A stretch of DNA of 64,000 nt, taken from the NCBI GenBank assembly GCA_050250815.1, contig JBFWNY010000017.1, positions 14,548 through 78,547 on the forward strand. Direction: 5' to 3'. The notes beneath the pieces were generated by a model. It was not told the DNA's origin, searched no databases, and saw only the letters and a list, made by a program, of their open reading frames with translations. How positions within the stretch are numbered: position 1 is the stretch's first letter; the number at the start of each line of letters is the position of its first letter. The stretch is from JAEUMD01 sp050250815. Lineage in GTDB: Bacteria; Pseudomonadota; Alphaproteobacteria; Rhizobiales; Hyphomicrobiaceae. Positions 1-8,705 of the stretch are shown piece by piece. Position numbers and translations under genes: made by a program.

Positions 1-554
1 CCAGACATGCTCATGCCGCCAGACGCCTGGCCCGAACCCGTGCCGTAGCCCTGGTTCCAGTAGCCCGGACCACCCGGATAGTAGCCGGGCGGGGGATAGC
101 CGCCGGCTGGCGGCGGCGTCGTGCTGCCGGTGGTGGAGGGAGCCGGCGCGGCGGCCGGAGCGGCCGGAGCGGCAGCCTGCGGAGCAGGCGCAGAGCTCTG
201 AGCCGGCGGGGCCGGCGGCGCCGGGGGCGGCGGCGGAGCGTAGCCGTACGGGGCACCGTAGTAGCCGGGGCCGCCATAGGGTCCACCCCAGTAGCCGGGA
301 TAGCCGCCGTAGCCATAGCCCGGGTAGCCGTAGCCGCGGCCGTTCATGTTACTGTTGCCCGAGAAGTTCATGCCGAAGTTCCCGGAGCCGGAGCCGTCGC
401 CCCAGCCGTTGCCGTTGCCCCAGCCGGGACCACCCCAGCCTGGACCGCCCCAGCCGGGGCCCCAGCCCCAAGCATGGGCGCTGCCCGTGGGCAGAATGGC
501 GGCGCCGAGGCCCAGGAGGGCCGCTAGTGCCGCCGCGCGTGTAAAGTTCTTCAT
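1..554 (-). CDS. Gly/Tyr/Trp-rich secreted protein, C-terminus beyond the window
   Basis: The reading frame stays open from an ATG at 554 to the left edge of the window, so the gene is partial (184 codons seen). It begins with a clear signal peptide (MKNFTRAAALAALLGLGAA, cleavage near SAHA at about residue 28). The mature part is almost entirely Gly, Tyr, Trp, Pro and Asn, with WG/GPGWGG-type units, then GYGYPGY-type units, then a Pro/Ala-rich stretch. The composition resembles the sulfur globule envelope proteins of sulfur-oxidising bacteria, but low-complexity sequence makes that comparison weak. It is the last visible gene of a minus-strand block of secreted low-complexity proteins behind an RND pump. 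It is probably a structural envelope or extracellular protein; its function is not established. Confidence 0.7.
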   Translation of the reverse strand, partial: MKNFTRAAALAALLGLGAAILPTGSAHAWGWGPGWGGPGWGGPGWGNGNGWGDGSGSGNFGMNFSGNSNMNGRGYGYPGYGYGGYPGYWGGPYGGPGYYGAPYGYAPPPPPAPPAPPAQSSAPAPQAAAPAAPAAAPAPSTTGSTTPPPAGGYPPPGYYPGGPGYWNQGYGTGSGQASGGMSMS

Positions 555-664
555 GTCTCGTCGTCTCCCTTGCACTTGGACCCTCCGCAGTCGAGCGGAC
601 TTTTCTTATGCGGTGCCGAGGGGAGGGTCCTGGTCCCCGGCGGGCATTTGAATCCCAGGCAGCG

Positions 665-1411
665 TCAGTAGGGGACGATGCCGGGGAATGGCACGGCCCC
701 GCCCCACGGGATGCCGAGTGGCACTCCGGGGTAGGCGCCGTACGGCGCGGTGGCGCCGTACGCGCCGTAGGCGTAGGGCGTCGAAAGCGTGGACGGGCCG
801 TAGAAGCCCGGATGGGTCGCAGCCTGGCCGGCGGCCGGCGGGGGTGCAGGCTGGGCGGTGGCCGGCTGCGACGCCGCTGGCGCTGACGGGGCGGATGGCT
901 GGGTCGGATCGCTGCCGAGCGGCGGATACGACGTAAGCGGGGCCTGATAGGGGGCCGCCCGGGCGGGCGCACTGACCTGCGGCCCGCCGGGGGGCACCAC
1001 CGGCACCAGGATGTAGGCCGCCGCCCCGCCTTGCGGGGTATACACGGGTACGCTCGGCGCCGGCTGGGCATAGGCCGTGCCCGCTCCGAGGTAGCTGCTG
1101 GTGCTGCCGGTCGTCGACGGCGATGCCTGAGCGCTGGGCGTATAGGCCGGGGGAGCGGCGATGTGCGGCTGGTAGGTCGGCTGCTGGTAGGTCGCCGGCG
1201 GTTGGGGATAGGCGGGAGCTGCGGACGCCGGCGCCTGATAGGGATTGCTGCCGTAACCCTGATAGACCGGCGCGCCCGACGGCTGCTGGACATACGACGG
1301 CTGGCCCTGGGACGGTGGCACGTACCAGGGGTTCGTCTGCGCGAGTGCGGTCTCAGCGGTCATGACGGACAGCGCTCCCAGAGCAAATTTCAGTGTCAGG
1401 CTCGACGCCAT
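665..1411 (-). CDS. Secreted Pro/Tyr/Gln/Ala-rich low-complexity protein
   Basis: This encodes 248 residues with an N-terminal signal peptide (MASSLTLKFALGALSVMTAE, cleavage after ALAQ near residue 25). The mature chain is a continuous Pro/Tyr/Gln/Ala/Ser-rich sequence and ends in a Gly/Tyr/Pro tail (GAYPGVPLGIPWG). It contains the short motif YPPLGSDP, which recurs as YPPLGYDP and YPPMGFNP in the next gene upstream (1436-2509). No enzymatic domain, transmembrane helix after the signal, or cysteine is visible. It begins 24 bases after the upstream gene ends, so co-transcription is likely. Probably an extracellular or cell-surface structural protein. Confidence 0.65.
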   Translation of the reverse strand: MASSLTLKFALGALSVMTAETALAQTNPWYVPPSQGQPSYVQQPSGAPVYQGYGSNPYQAPASAAPAYPQPPATYQQPTYQPHIAAPPAYTPSAQASPSTTGSTSSYLGAGTAYAQPAPSVPVYTPQGGAAAYILVPVVPPGGPQVSAPARAAPYQAPLTSYPPLGSDPTQPSAPSAPAASQPATAQPAPPPAAGQAATHPGFYGPSTLSTPYAYGAYGATAPYGAYPGVPLGIPWGGAVPFPGIVPY

Positions 1412-1435
1412 CGACGATCTCGTTTTCCTCGTGCA

Positions 1436-2509
1436 TCACCAGCGGCGCTGCTGTGGAGCGCCTTGCCATGCATGTGGTGGCGCCCATTGCTGCGGTGGAG
1501 GTTGTTGCCATCCGCCTTGCGCCTGCGGAGGCGGCCACCGCTGCGGGGCGCCCTGCCACGTCGGCTGGGGCGGATACTGTGGGGGCGCCGCCCACCGTTG
1601 GCTGGGCGGGGGACCGGCGGGCCCGGCTGCCTGCGCCTGGGGCGACGCCACAGCGGCCTGCGGCGGCGTCTGAGGTTGGACGCCCGGCTGGGGTTGAACC
1701 CCGGGCCGCGCGGCGATGCCGGGCCCATGCGGGTTGAACCCCATTGGCGGATAGCCGTGAGGCGTGAGCGGCGCGGCGCCAGTCGCTGCTGACGGCGGTG
1801 CTCCGGCGGTCGCTTGCGGCGCCGGTCTCACAACCGGACTTTGAGGTGATGGGTCTGCCTGCCGCGCGGGAGCGGCCGGCTGCGGAACGGCGGCCGGTGC
1901 CGTGGCTTGCGGCGCGGGCGGGGCTGCCGCCGGTTTCGCCGCCGCCGCTGAAGGTGGCGCATCGGCTGGCTTGGCCGCAACCGGTGGCGCCGTTGCGGGC
2001 TGTGGAGCAGATGCGGCAGGCGTCGCCGAAGCGGGCGCAGACGTTGGGGGTGTCGGCGCCGCAGGCTTGGCGGTTTGGCTCGTCGTTGCCGGCGCCGCTG
2101 CTGGCGCTGCCGGGGCCTCGGTCGTGGCGGCCTTGGCCGGTGCAGTCGTGGCGCTTGCGCCGCTGCCAGTTGCAGGCTTGGCGGCATCGAAACCCGTAAT
2201 CGGAGCGTATGGGCCGAGCGGCGGCGCTTCGTGCAGCGGACCTACCGGCCAGGGACCGCGGAGCGACGGCCCGGTCTTCTCGCCAGGTCCACCCGGGTCG
2301 TAGCCCAGCGGCGGATACGTGTTGCCACCCGCCTGCGCCAGGATCTTCTCGGTGGAATGCAGCTGGGACGGCCGGCCATCGTGGAGGTCGACGCGCGCTG
2401 TCGCCACGACGTAGAGGTTGCGGTCGACCTCCCAGGGATGGGCGGAGGCAACGGCGGGTAGGACGAGTGCTGCGGCAAGCGCGGCGAGTGCCGGCATTGT
2501 CGGGGTCAT
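1436..2509 (-). CDS. Secreted Pro/Ala/Gln/Trp-rich protein with two YPPxG motifs
   Basis: Starting at the ATG at 2509 gives 357 residues with a clean signal peptide (MTPTMPALAALAAALVLPAV, cleavage near ASA). An upstream in-frame ATG at 2650 would overlap the RND gene and bury the signal, so it was not chosen. The first 75 mature residues look globular and conserved-like (WEVDRNLYVVATARVDLHDG) and end in YPPLGYDPGGPG. A long Pro/Ala-rich linker follows, then YPPMGFNPHGPG, then a Trp/Gln/Pro-rich tail ending QQRRW. The paired YPPxG motifs may mark a repeated binding or assembly unit. It lies 124 bases downstream of the RND gene on the same strand. Function unknown. Confidence 0.6.
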   Translation of the reverse strand: MTPTMPALAALAAALVLPAVASAHPWEVDRNLYVVATARVDLHDGRPSQLHSTEKILAQAGGNTYPPLGYDPGGPGEKTGPSLRGPWPVGPLHEAPPLGPYAPITGFDAAKPATGSGASATTAPAKAATTEAPAAPAAAPATTSQTAKPAAPTPPTSAPASATPAASAPQPATAPPVAAKPADAPPSAAAAKPAAAPPAPQATAPAAVPQPAAPARQADPSPQSPVVRPAPQATAGAPPSAATGAAPLTPHGYPPMGFNPHGPGIAARPGVQPQPGVQPQTPPQAAVASPQAQAAGPAGPPPSQRWAAPPQYPPQPTWQGAPQRWPPPQAQGGWQQPPPQQWAPPHAWQGAPQQRRW

Positions 2510-2633
2510 AGCGCCGGAAGAAGCGCGGTGCGCGTGATGCGCGCCGCATCCGCTGTCTCCCTTACGCATCATCCTGCCAACGATCGTCACGCCATTCTCC
2601 ATCATCGCATCACCGGCGGCGCCAACGCGCCCC

Positions 2634-5600
2634 TCAAGCTCCCGAACCATTGACCAGTGCCTTGGCCTGACCGATCCAATCCTCGCGATCGATGCGGCCC
2701 TTGAAGCTCAGCAACTCGTCGAAACGGGCGACGTCCGTGCGGGTCCAGCGGGCGATCTGCGCGATGCTGTGCACACCGTTGGCGGCGAGCTGCGCAGCGA
2801 CCACCGGGCCGATGCCGCGGATCACCTGGAGATCGGCAGAGCCCGTCGCGGGCGCCGCGCGCCCGTCGGCAGGCGGCGCCAGAAGCGCTGCCTTGGCCTT
2901 GAGGTGCGGCTTGGTGCGCTGGGCGTGCGTCTCGCCCGCTCCACTTGCCGTTTCGCTCGCGGCTGGGGCCTCCGTCTCCCCGGAACGCCTGCTGGCGGCG
3001 ACGACGGCGCCCTCCGCGGCGAGGCGTGCCACGTCGCGACTGTTCTTGCGTGGTTGCGGCTTGGGTGCAGCGGCCGCTTGATCGTCGGCAGCCGTCGCGG
3101 TGATCGCTGCTGCTGAAGCCGCCGCCGGCGAAGCGCCAGCCGGCACCAGTCCGCCGCCGTTCGCGGGGCCGCCCGCATCGGAGCCGCCGGGGGCCGCGCC
3201 GCCGGAAGAACCACCGCCGCTCGTCCCGCCGCCCTTGGGGCCGCTACCCTTCGGTCCGCCCGTGGGGCCCGTCGGGTCGGCGCTGCCGCCGCCGGCCGAG
3301 CCACGGCGGTCGCTAGGTGCAGACCGGCCCAGCAGATGCGAGAACGCTTCCGACAGTGCCGACGCCGCGCCGCGGCCGGGTAGCGGCTCGCTCGGCCAGA
3401 CGCCGCGCGACAGGAGATGCCGCAGGGACTCGGCAACGAATGCCGTGAGCCCGGCGCCGAATGCGACCGCCTTTCCGGCGATGCCGCTCTCGGGGCGCTT
3501 CACCGACGTCAGCTTTTCGGCGGCCGAGCCCAGGCGCGACAGCATGCCGGGGCGCTCCGGCTTAGCGGCGCGCGCTGCCATCGGCGTGTCGTGGGTCGTG
3601 GTCGCGGGCGCGGCATGGCCTGCGGCCATGGCCGGTACGCCGGCATGGGCATCGTCGTAGGGCTCGTCGAAGCGGTTCTGCGTCGAGAAGGCGCCCGCCG
3701 CGCGGTTGCAGGCAATCGGGATGACGATCAGGGTCAGCGCCGTCGACACGATGGCGCCGAACAGCAGCGAGATCGCCATGCCCTGGAAGATCGGGTCGGT
3801 GAGGATCGATGCGGAGCCCGCGATGAGAGCCAATGAGGTGATTACGATGGGCCGCGTTCTGGTGCGCGCCGCTTCGATCACCGCCTCGCGTACCGGCATG
3901 CCGTCCGCGATGGCGTGCTTGGAGAAGTCGACGAGCAGGATCGAGTTGCGCACGATGATGCCGGCGAGCGCGATCCAGCCGATCATCGAGGTCGCGGTGA
4001 ACTCGGCGCCGAACAGCCAGTGGCCAGGAATGATGCCGATGAGGGTGAGCGGGATCGGCGCCATGATGATGCCTGGCAGGCGGAAATTGCCGAACTCCAT
4101 CACGACGAGCATGTAGATCAGGATCAGGGCCGCCATGAACGCGAGGCCCATGTCACGGAACGTCTCGTAGGTGACGGTCCACTCGCCGGTCCACTCGAAC
4201 CCCGACTTGAAGTCGTCTGACGGCGGGCCGATGAGCGTGCCGGAAAGCTGCACCCCATCGGGTGTCTTGTAGTCCTTGAGCAGCTTGGCGATCTCGATCA
4301 TGCCGTAGACGGGCGCGGCAAGGCGGCCAGCGACTTCACCGGTCACGTACTCGATGGAGCGCAGGTCCTTGTGGAAGACGATCGCGTCCTGCGGCTGTCG
4401 CTCGAACGTGCCCAGTTCCGACAAGGGCACGAGGCGATTGTCCCGTGTCTGGATCGGCAGTTCACCGAGCTGAGCGAACTGGCTGCGCACTTCGAGCGGC
4501 GCCTGGATGATGATGAAGCGCGGCTCCAGCTCGCGGCCGACCTTGACCGCGCCCAGCTTCTGGCCGCCCATTACCATGGCGAGCTGCTTGGTGATGTCCT
4601 CGGTCGTGACGTTCTGATACTCGGCCTTCTGCTGGTTGACGACGAACGACCACGTGTCGTGCGGCGCCTGGATGTAGTTGTCGACGTCGACGATGCTCTC
4701 GGCCTTCTTGAAGATCTCAGTGAGGTCGTGTGCGACCCTGCGGCGCGTCGCATCGTCGGGACCATAGATTTCGGCAACCATCGTCTGCAGCACCGGCGGG
4801 CCCGGCGGCATCTCGACGACCTGAATGAGCGCACCGAACTTCTGCGCGATCGGCGTCAGCTTGTCGCGCGCCTCGACCGCCACCTGATGGCTCGAGCGCT
4901 TGCGGTCCCGCTTGTGCAGAAGCTGAACCTGGATGTCGCCTTCCCATGGCTTGTCACGCAGGTAGTAGTGGCGGACGAGGCCGTTGAAGTTGAACGGAGA
5001 GGCGCTGCCGGCGTACGTCTGCACGGCCGTCACCTCCGGCAGCTTCAGCGTCTCCTGCGTCAGCTCGTTGATGACGTTGGCCGTGACCGGAAGCGCGGTG
5101 CCCTCCGGCATGTTCACAACGATGTTGAACTCGGGCTTGTTGTCGAGCGGCAGCATCTTCACCGTCACGCTCGTCGTGTAGAAGAGCATGCAGCACAGCA
5201 GGAACACGATCCAGATCGCGATGCGGAACAGGCGTGCCTTGGCCGGGCTGTCGAGCAGCGGCGCCAGTGCCCAGTGGTAGAAGCGCGACAGCCGCTCCGA
5301 GAAGCGGTGCTCGGACTCCTCCATCTTGTGCAGGTCCTTGAGGCTCGGCCGGATGCGGATGGCGAGCCAGGGCGTGAAGATGAAGGCGGCAAACAGCGAG
5401 AAGATCATCGCTACCGATCCCAGTACCGGGATCGGCATCATGTACGGGCCCATCATGCCCGATACGAAGCCCATCGGCAGCAGCGCGGCGATGACGGTGA
5501 ACGTCGCAAGGATCGTCGGGTTGCCGACCTCGCGCACAGCGTCGACGGTCGTCGGTGTGTCGATGCCGCCCTTGAGAAGCCATCGCCGGTATATGTTCTC

Positions 5601-6989
5601 GACGACGACGGTCGCGTCGTCGACCAGGATGCCGATCGAGAAGATGAGCGCGAACAGCGACACGCGATCGATGGTGAAGCCGAGCAGCCATGCCGAGAAC
5701 ACGGTAATGAGGATCACCACCGGAATGACGACGAGCACGACGATGGTCGGGCGCAGGCCAAGGAAAAGGTAGATGAGCGCGCACACCGCACCGGTGGCGA
5801 TGAACATCTTGAGCAGCAGCTCGTTGACCTTGTCGTTGGCCGTCTCGCCGTAGTTGCGCGTCACCTCGACGTGGACGTTGTCGGGGATGACGGTGCCCTT
5901 CAGCGTCTCGAGCTTTGCGATCACGGCATTCGAGACGCTGACGCCGTTGGTGCCGGTCTTCTTGGCAATGGCGATGGTGACGGCCGGCGCGCCTGCCGTC
6001 TTGACCGCTGCGTCCTTGGCCGCGGGGCCGGTGAAGTACTGGACGAAGCTCTGCGCTTCCGCTGGTCCCTCGATCACCTTTGCGACCTGACGCACGTAGA
6101 CGGGTGCGCCATTGCGCACGCCCACGATCAGGCTTTCGATGTCGCGCGCATGCTGCAGGAAGCGGCCGGTGTAGACCTGATAGTGGCCGCCGCCAGTTTC
6201 GACGTTGCCGATGTCGGAGCGGTCGTTGGCGGCGCTGATGATCTGGCCGAGCTGGGCGACCGAGATTCCGTAGCCCTTGAGCCGCTCGGGCATCACCTCG
6301 ACGCGGATGGCTTCTGGCCGGCCGCCGACGATAAAGGAACTGGCGGTGTCGTCCACCGTCTTCAGCCGCTGCATCACCTCGAGCGCGATGAGGCGAATGC
6401 TGGAGTCGTCGAGCTGGTGCGACCAGAGCGTGAATGTAACGGTGGGCACGTCGTCGATGCCGCGCGGTTTGACCAGCGGCTGGGAGACGCCCGGTGGGAT
6501 CTTGTCGAGGTTCGAGGCGAGCTTGTCGTACAGCTTGACGAGCGAGGGCTCCATCTGCTGGCCGACGTCGAACTGCACGGTCACCATGCCGCCGCCACGC
6601 TGCGAGGCGGAATAGACGTGCTTGACGCCGTGGATCTCGCTCATCATGCGCTCGAGCGGGTCGGTGGCGAGCGAGGCCACCTGCTCGGAGGAGGCGCCGG
6701 GGAAGGAGAACATGATGTCCACCATCGGCACCGAGATCTGCGGGTCCTCCTGCCGCGGCGTGATGACGAGGCCGAGGAGGCCGAGCAGCAGCAGCGCCGC
6801 CAGGAACAGCGGCGTCAGAGGCGAATGGATGAACATCTTCGCCATGCCGCCGGCGACGCCGAGCGACTCTGCCTGATGGGTTTGGGTCTGGCCGTTGGCG
6901 TTGGACACGATACGCTTCAACCCTGCTAGTGCTTCCTCGCTACCCGCGTCCGGCTTGCGCGGACTTCGGGCTCGGCTGCTCGATCTCAT
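2634..6989 (-). CDS. RND efflux permease with C-terminal low-complexity linker and helix-hairpin-helix (H3TH) tail
   Basis: This 1451-residue inner-membrane proton-driven exporter (AcrB/HAE family) has the usual two halves: a first transmembrane helix after FIHSPLTP, a periplasmic porter loop, the SIGILVDDATVVVENI helix, a second loop, and a membrane block ending near residue 1095. Family members normally stop there. Here about 290 residues of Ser/Gly/Pro/Ala-rich sequence follow, then a compact domain at about 1385-1446 (VIRGIGPVVAAQLAANGV ... FKGRIDREDW). That domain matches the helix-3-turn-helix module at the C-termini of some alphaproteobacterial NuoE and L21 proteins. The longest start (6989) is used, but a GTG at 6908 or an ATG at 6845 is possible because homologues have short N-termini. 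The adaptor gene lies 55 bases upstream. Confidence 0.9.
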   Translation of the reverse strand: MRSSSRARSPRKPDAGSEEALAGLKRIVSNANGQTQTHQAESLGVAGGMAKMFIHSPLTPLFLAALLLLGLLGLVITPRQEDPQISVPMVDIMFSFPGASSEQVASLATDPLERMMSEIHGVKHVYSASQRGGGMVTVQFDVGQQMEPSLVKLYDKLASNLDKIPPGVSQPLVKPRGIDDVPTVTFTLWSHQLDDSSIRLIALEVMQRLKTVDDTASSFIVGGRPEAIRVEVMPERLKGYGISVAQLGQIISAANDRSDIGNVETGGGHYQVYTGRFLQHARDIESLIVGVRNGAPVYVRQVAKVIEGPAEAQSFVQYFTGPAAKDAAVKTAGAPAVTIAIAKKTGTNGVSVSNAVIAKLETLKGTVIPDNVHVEVTRNYGETANDKVNELLLKMFIATGAVCALIYLFLGLRPTIVVLVVIPVVILITVFSAWLLGFTIDRVSLFALIFSIGILVDDATVVVENIYRRWLLKGGIDTPTTVDAVREVGNPTILATFTVIAALLPMGFVSGMMGPYMMPIPVLGSVAMIFSLFAAFIFTPWLAIRIRPSLKDLHKMEESEHRFSERLSRFYHWALAPLLDSPAKARLFRIAIWIVFLLCCMLFYTTSVTVKMLPLDNKPEFNIVVNMPEGTALPVTANVINELTQETLKLPEVTAVQTYAGSASPFNFNGLVRHYYLRDKPWEGDIQVQLLHKRDRKRSSHQVAVEARDKLTPIAQKFGALIQVVEMPPGPPVLQTMVAEIYGPDDATRRRVAHDLTEIFKKAESIVDVDNYIQAPHDTWSFVVNQQKAEYQNVTTEDITKQLAMVMGGQKLGAVKVGRELEPRFIIIQAPLEVRSQFAQLGELPIQTRDNRLVPLSELGTFERQPQDAIVFHKDLRSIEYVTGEVAGRLAAPVYGMIEIAKLLKDYKTPDGVQLSGTLIGPPSDDFKSGFEWTGEWTVTYETFRDMGLAFMAALILIYMLVVMEFGNFRLPGIIMAPIPLTLIGIIPGHWLFGAEFTATSMIGWIALAGIIVRNSILLVDFSKHAIADGMPVREAVIEAARTRTRPIVITSLALIAGSASILTDPIFQGMAISLLFGAIVSTALTLIVIPIACNRAAGAFSTQNRFDEPYDDAHAGVPAMAAGHAAPATTTHDTPMAARAAKPERPGMLSRLGSAAEKLTSVKRPESGIAGKAVAFGAGLTAFVAESLRHLLSRGVWPSEPLPGRGAASALSEAFSHLLGRSAPSDRRGSAGGGSADPTGPTGGPKGSGPKGGGTSGGGSSGGAAPGGSDAGGPANGGGLVPAGASPAAASAAAITATAADDQAAAAPKPQPRKNSRDVARLAAEGAVVAASRRSGETEAPAASETASGAGETHAQRTKPHLKAKAALLAPPADGRAAPATGSADLQVIRGIGPVVAAQLAANGVHSIAQIARWTRTDVARFDELLSFKGRIDREDWIGQAKALVNGSGA

Positions 6990-7044
6990 TACGAATGGTG
7001 AGGCACTGCGGGGCGCGCCCGCATTCGCGTCACCTTTCAGAAGT

Positions 7045-8175
7045 TCACTGTCGCTGCGCGGTGCTCGCTGGCGCCTCGTTCTGCAGGATCACCTGCTCGC
7101 CGCCGTCGAGCCCGGAGAGGACGGAGATCCTCCCGTCGGGCAGCGCCGATCCGATGCGAACGACGCGCAACGTCGGCTTGCCATCCTTGAGGATCATCAC
7201 AGCCGGTAGGCTGCCGCGCCAAACGATCGCCTCACGCGGCACGGCCGGCTGCACCGAGCCATGCGAGCTGGCGTCGGGGATCATCACCTCGGCATACATG
7301 CCCGGGCCACCGGGCAGCCCGGAGGGAAGGTCGAACTTGACCGTCACCGTGTGGCGCGACGTGTCGGCCATCGGGAAGATCTGCGACACGCGCGCCTGCA
7401 CCGGGATGCCCTGGCCGACGTCGATGCGTGCAGGCAGGAACTCGCCGATGCGCAGGCTCGAAACGAGGCCGACGGGCACTTCCGCCTGGATGCGCAAATA
7501 GGCGACGAAAGCCACGCGCATGAGCGGCTGGCCGGGTTGCACGGTGTCACCCTGCTCGACCATCTTCTGCACGATGACGCCGTCGAATGGTGCGGTCAGG
7601 CTGGCGTCACGGATCTTGGCGTCGAGCGCTTCGATCGTCGCCTTGGCCTGCAGGATGGCGCTGCGCGCATCGTCGATGCCTTTGGCCTGGCCATAGAGAT
7701 CGGCGTAGCGACGCATGTGCGGGTCGTTGGGCCCCGAGTACTGGCCCGAGAACGGCCGCATGAAGCTGTCCATCATCGACGGCAGGCCCATGCCGGTAGG
7801 CTGGCCCGTGCGCGGCGAATAGAGTTCGCGCGAGTACTGCACGTGCGCATTGCGCAGCGAGGCCTCCGCCGACATCAACGCCGCCTCGGCGGCGCGGCGC
7901 TGAGCCTGCAGTTCGTCGTCGTTGATGGCGACCATCACCTGCCCGGTGCGGGCCGGATCACCCTCGCGGCCGGCGACCAGCTTGACCTGTCCGGGGATCT
8001 GCGCGGTGAGCGTGACTTCCTTGTAGGGCACCACGGTGCCGCCTACCGTCGTCATGTGGCCGGAACGCTCGACCGTCACGGGCGCGGTGCGGTAGTCGGC
8101 GGCCTCCGCGACCACCGGAACCGTTGAAACCAGCAGGGCCGCCGCCAGCGCGGGAATGAGCCTCTCGATACGCAT
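7045..8175 (-). CDS. RND periplasmic adaptor (membrane fusion protein)
   Basis: This 376-residue HlyD/AcrA-type adaptor would bridge the RND permease to an outer-membrane channel. It has a signal peptide (MRIERLIPALAAALLVSTVP ... AEA). A lipoyl-like half follows (VPYKEVTLTAQIPGQVK ... GDPARTGQVMVAI), then an alpha-hairpin, the second lipoyl half (ASLTAPFDGVIVQKMVEQGD), and beta-barrel and membrane-proximal domains. The hairpin carries a Met/Pro/Gly-rich insertion (TGMGLPSMMDSFMRPFSG) that is unusual in the family. The start at 8175 shares one base with the stop of the upstream SCP-2-like gene (TAATG), indicating translational coupling. The frame is open further upstream but without a signal peptide, so that start was rejected. 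Confidence 0.88.
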   Translation of the reverse strand: MRIERLIPALAAALLVSTVPVVAEAADYRTAPVTVERSGHMTTVGGTVVPYKEVTLTAQIPGQVKLVAGREGDPARTGQVMVAINDDELQAQRRAAEAALMSAEASLRNAHVQYSRELYSPRTGQPTGMGLPSMMDSFMRPFSGQYSGPNDPHMRRYADLYGQAKGIDDARSAILQAKATIEALDAKIRDASLTAPFDGVIVQKMVEQGDTVQPGQPLMRVAFVAYLRIQAEVPVGLVSSLRIGEFLPARIDVGQGIPVQARVSQIFPMADTSRHTVTVKFDLPSGLPGGPGMYAEVMIPDASSHGSVQPAVPREAIVWRGSLPAVMILKDGKPTLRVVRIGSALPDGRISVLSGLDGGEQVILQNEAPASTAQRQ

Positions 8176-8573
8176 TACACCCTCGCCATGACTGCAAAGC
8201 TCTTGAGGAATGGTCCCGCCATGCGCGGGTCCTTGATCATCGCCGCGTAGTCGCCAACCACGAATTGAAGGCGCGACGACGTGAAGGCCATGCCGATGCT
8301 GATCATGCCCGGCGGCGAGCGGAACCAATCGCTCCACGTATCGGGATCGGCGCGCAGGTCCCAATCCAGCCGCTCGCCCTTGTAGGCGCGAGCTTCGACG
8401 ACCTTGCCGTTGCGCACCTTGAGCAGGCCGCGTGGACCGCTCTCGCCACGGAAACCATAACCGATGAGCGCGTCGAAGCCGATCCGCCCCAGGGCGTCGA
8501 TCAGTTCTGGCTCGCGGTTCCAGGCCTCGCGAAAGCCCGCCATCCACACCGGGGAGAACAACTCTTCAGGCAA
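8175..8573 (-). CDS. SCP-2-like lipid/sterol-carrier domain protein
   Basis: This is a 132-residue soluble protein without signal peptide or membrane helix. The central beta-sheet pattern (RGLLKVRNGKVVEARA) and the C-terminal half (ADPDTWSDWFRSPPG ... FVVGDYAAMIKDPRMAGPF) fit the sterol-carrier-protein-2 fold, which binds hydrophobic ligands in a tunnel. It is the first gene of the RND operon, with its stop overlapping the adaptor start by one base. If the assignment is right, the pump may handle a lipid-like substrate; that is inference. Family assignment rests on pattern memory, not on a search. A sigma-54-type promoter lies about 73 bases upstream. Confidence 0.6.
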   Translation of the reverse strand: MPEELFSPVWMAGFREAWNREPELIDALGRIGFDALIGYGFRGESGPRGLLKVRNGKVVEARAYKGERLDWDLRADPDTWSDWFRSPPGMISIGMAFTSSRLQFVVGDYAAMIKDPRMAGPFLKSFAVMARV

Positions 8574-8645
8574 CGCAACCTCCCTCGGGCGCCTGGGGTC
8601 TGCTGCCCGGCTGCCCCATCCTATGCGAGTATTCGCGAATTGCGA

Positions 8646-8662
8646 TGCAATGCGTATGCCAA
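8646..8662 (-). promoter_or_regulatory. Sigma-54 (-24/-12) promoter of the SCP-2/RND operon
   Basis: On the minus strand the sequence reads TTGGCATACGCATTGCA. Both invariant blocks of the sigma-54 consensus are present, TTGGCA at -24 and TTGCA at -12, with the canonical spacing of ten bases between the GG and GC dinucleotides. Transcription would begin near 8635, about 60 bases before the SCP-2-like start at 8573. The divergent neighbouring gene encodes a sigma-54 activator with an intact GAFTGA loop, which makes a chance match unlikely. Confidence 0.75.
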
Positions 8663-8705
8663 GCGTTAATGGCCCGGAAATCCGGGGGTTTCAGCGTTTC
8701 ATTAC

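Noticed and set aside
4371..6929. 852-codon open frame on the plus strand opposite the RND gene
   Set aside because: It is Asp/Arg/His/Val-rich with no domain, no ribosome-binding site, and mirrors the codon pattern of the real RND gene; long antisense frames are expected in GC-rich DNA.
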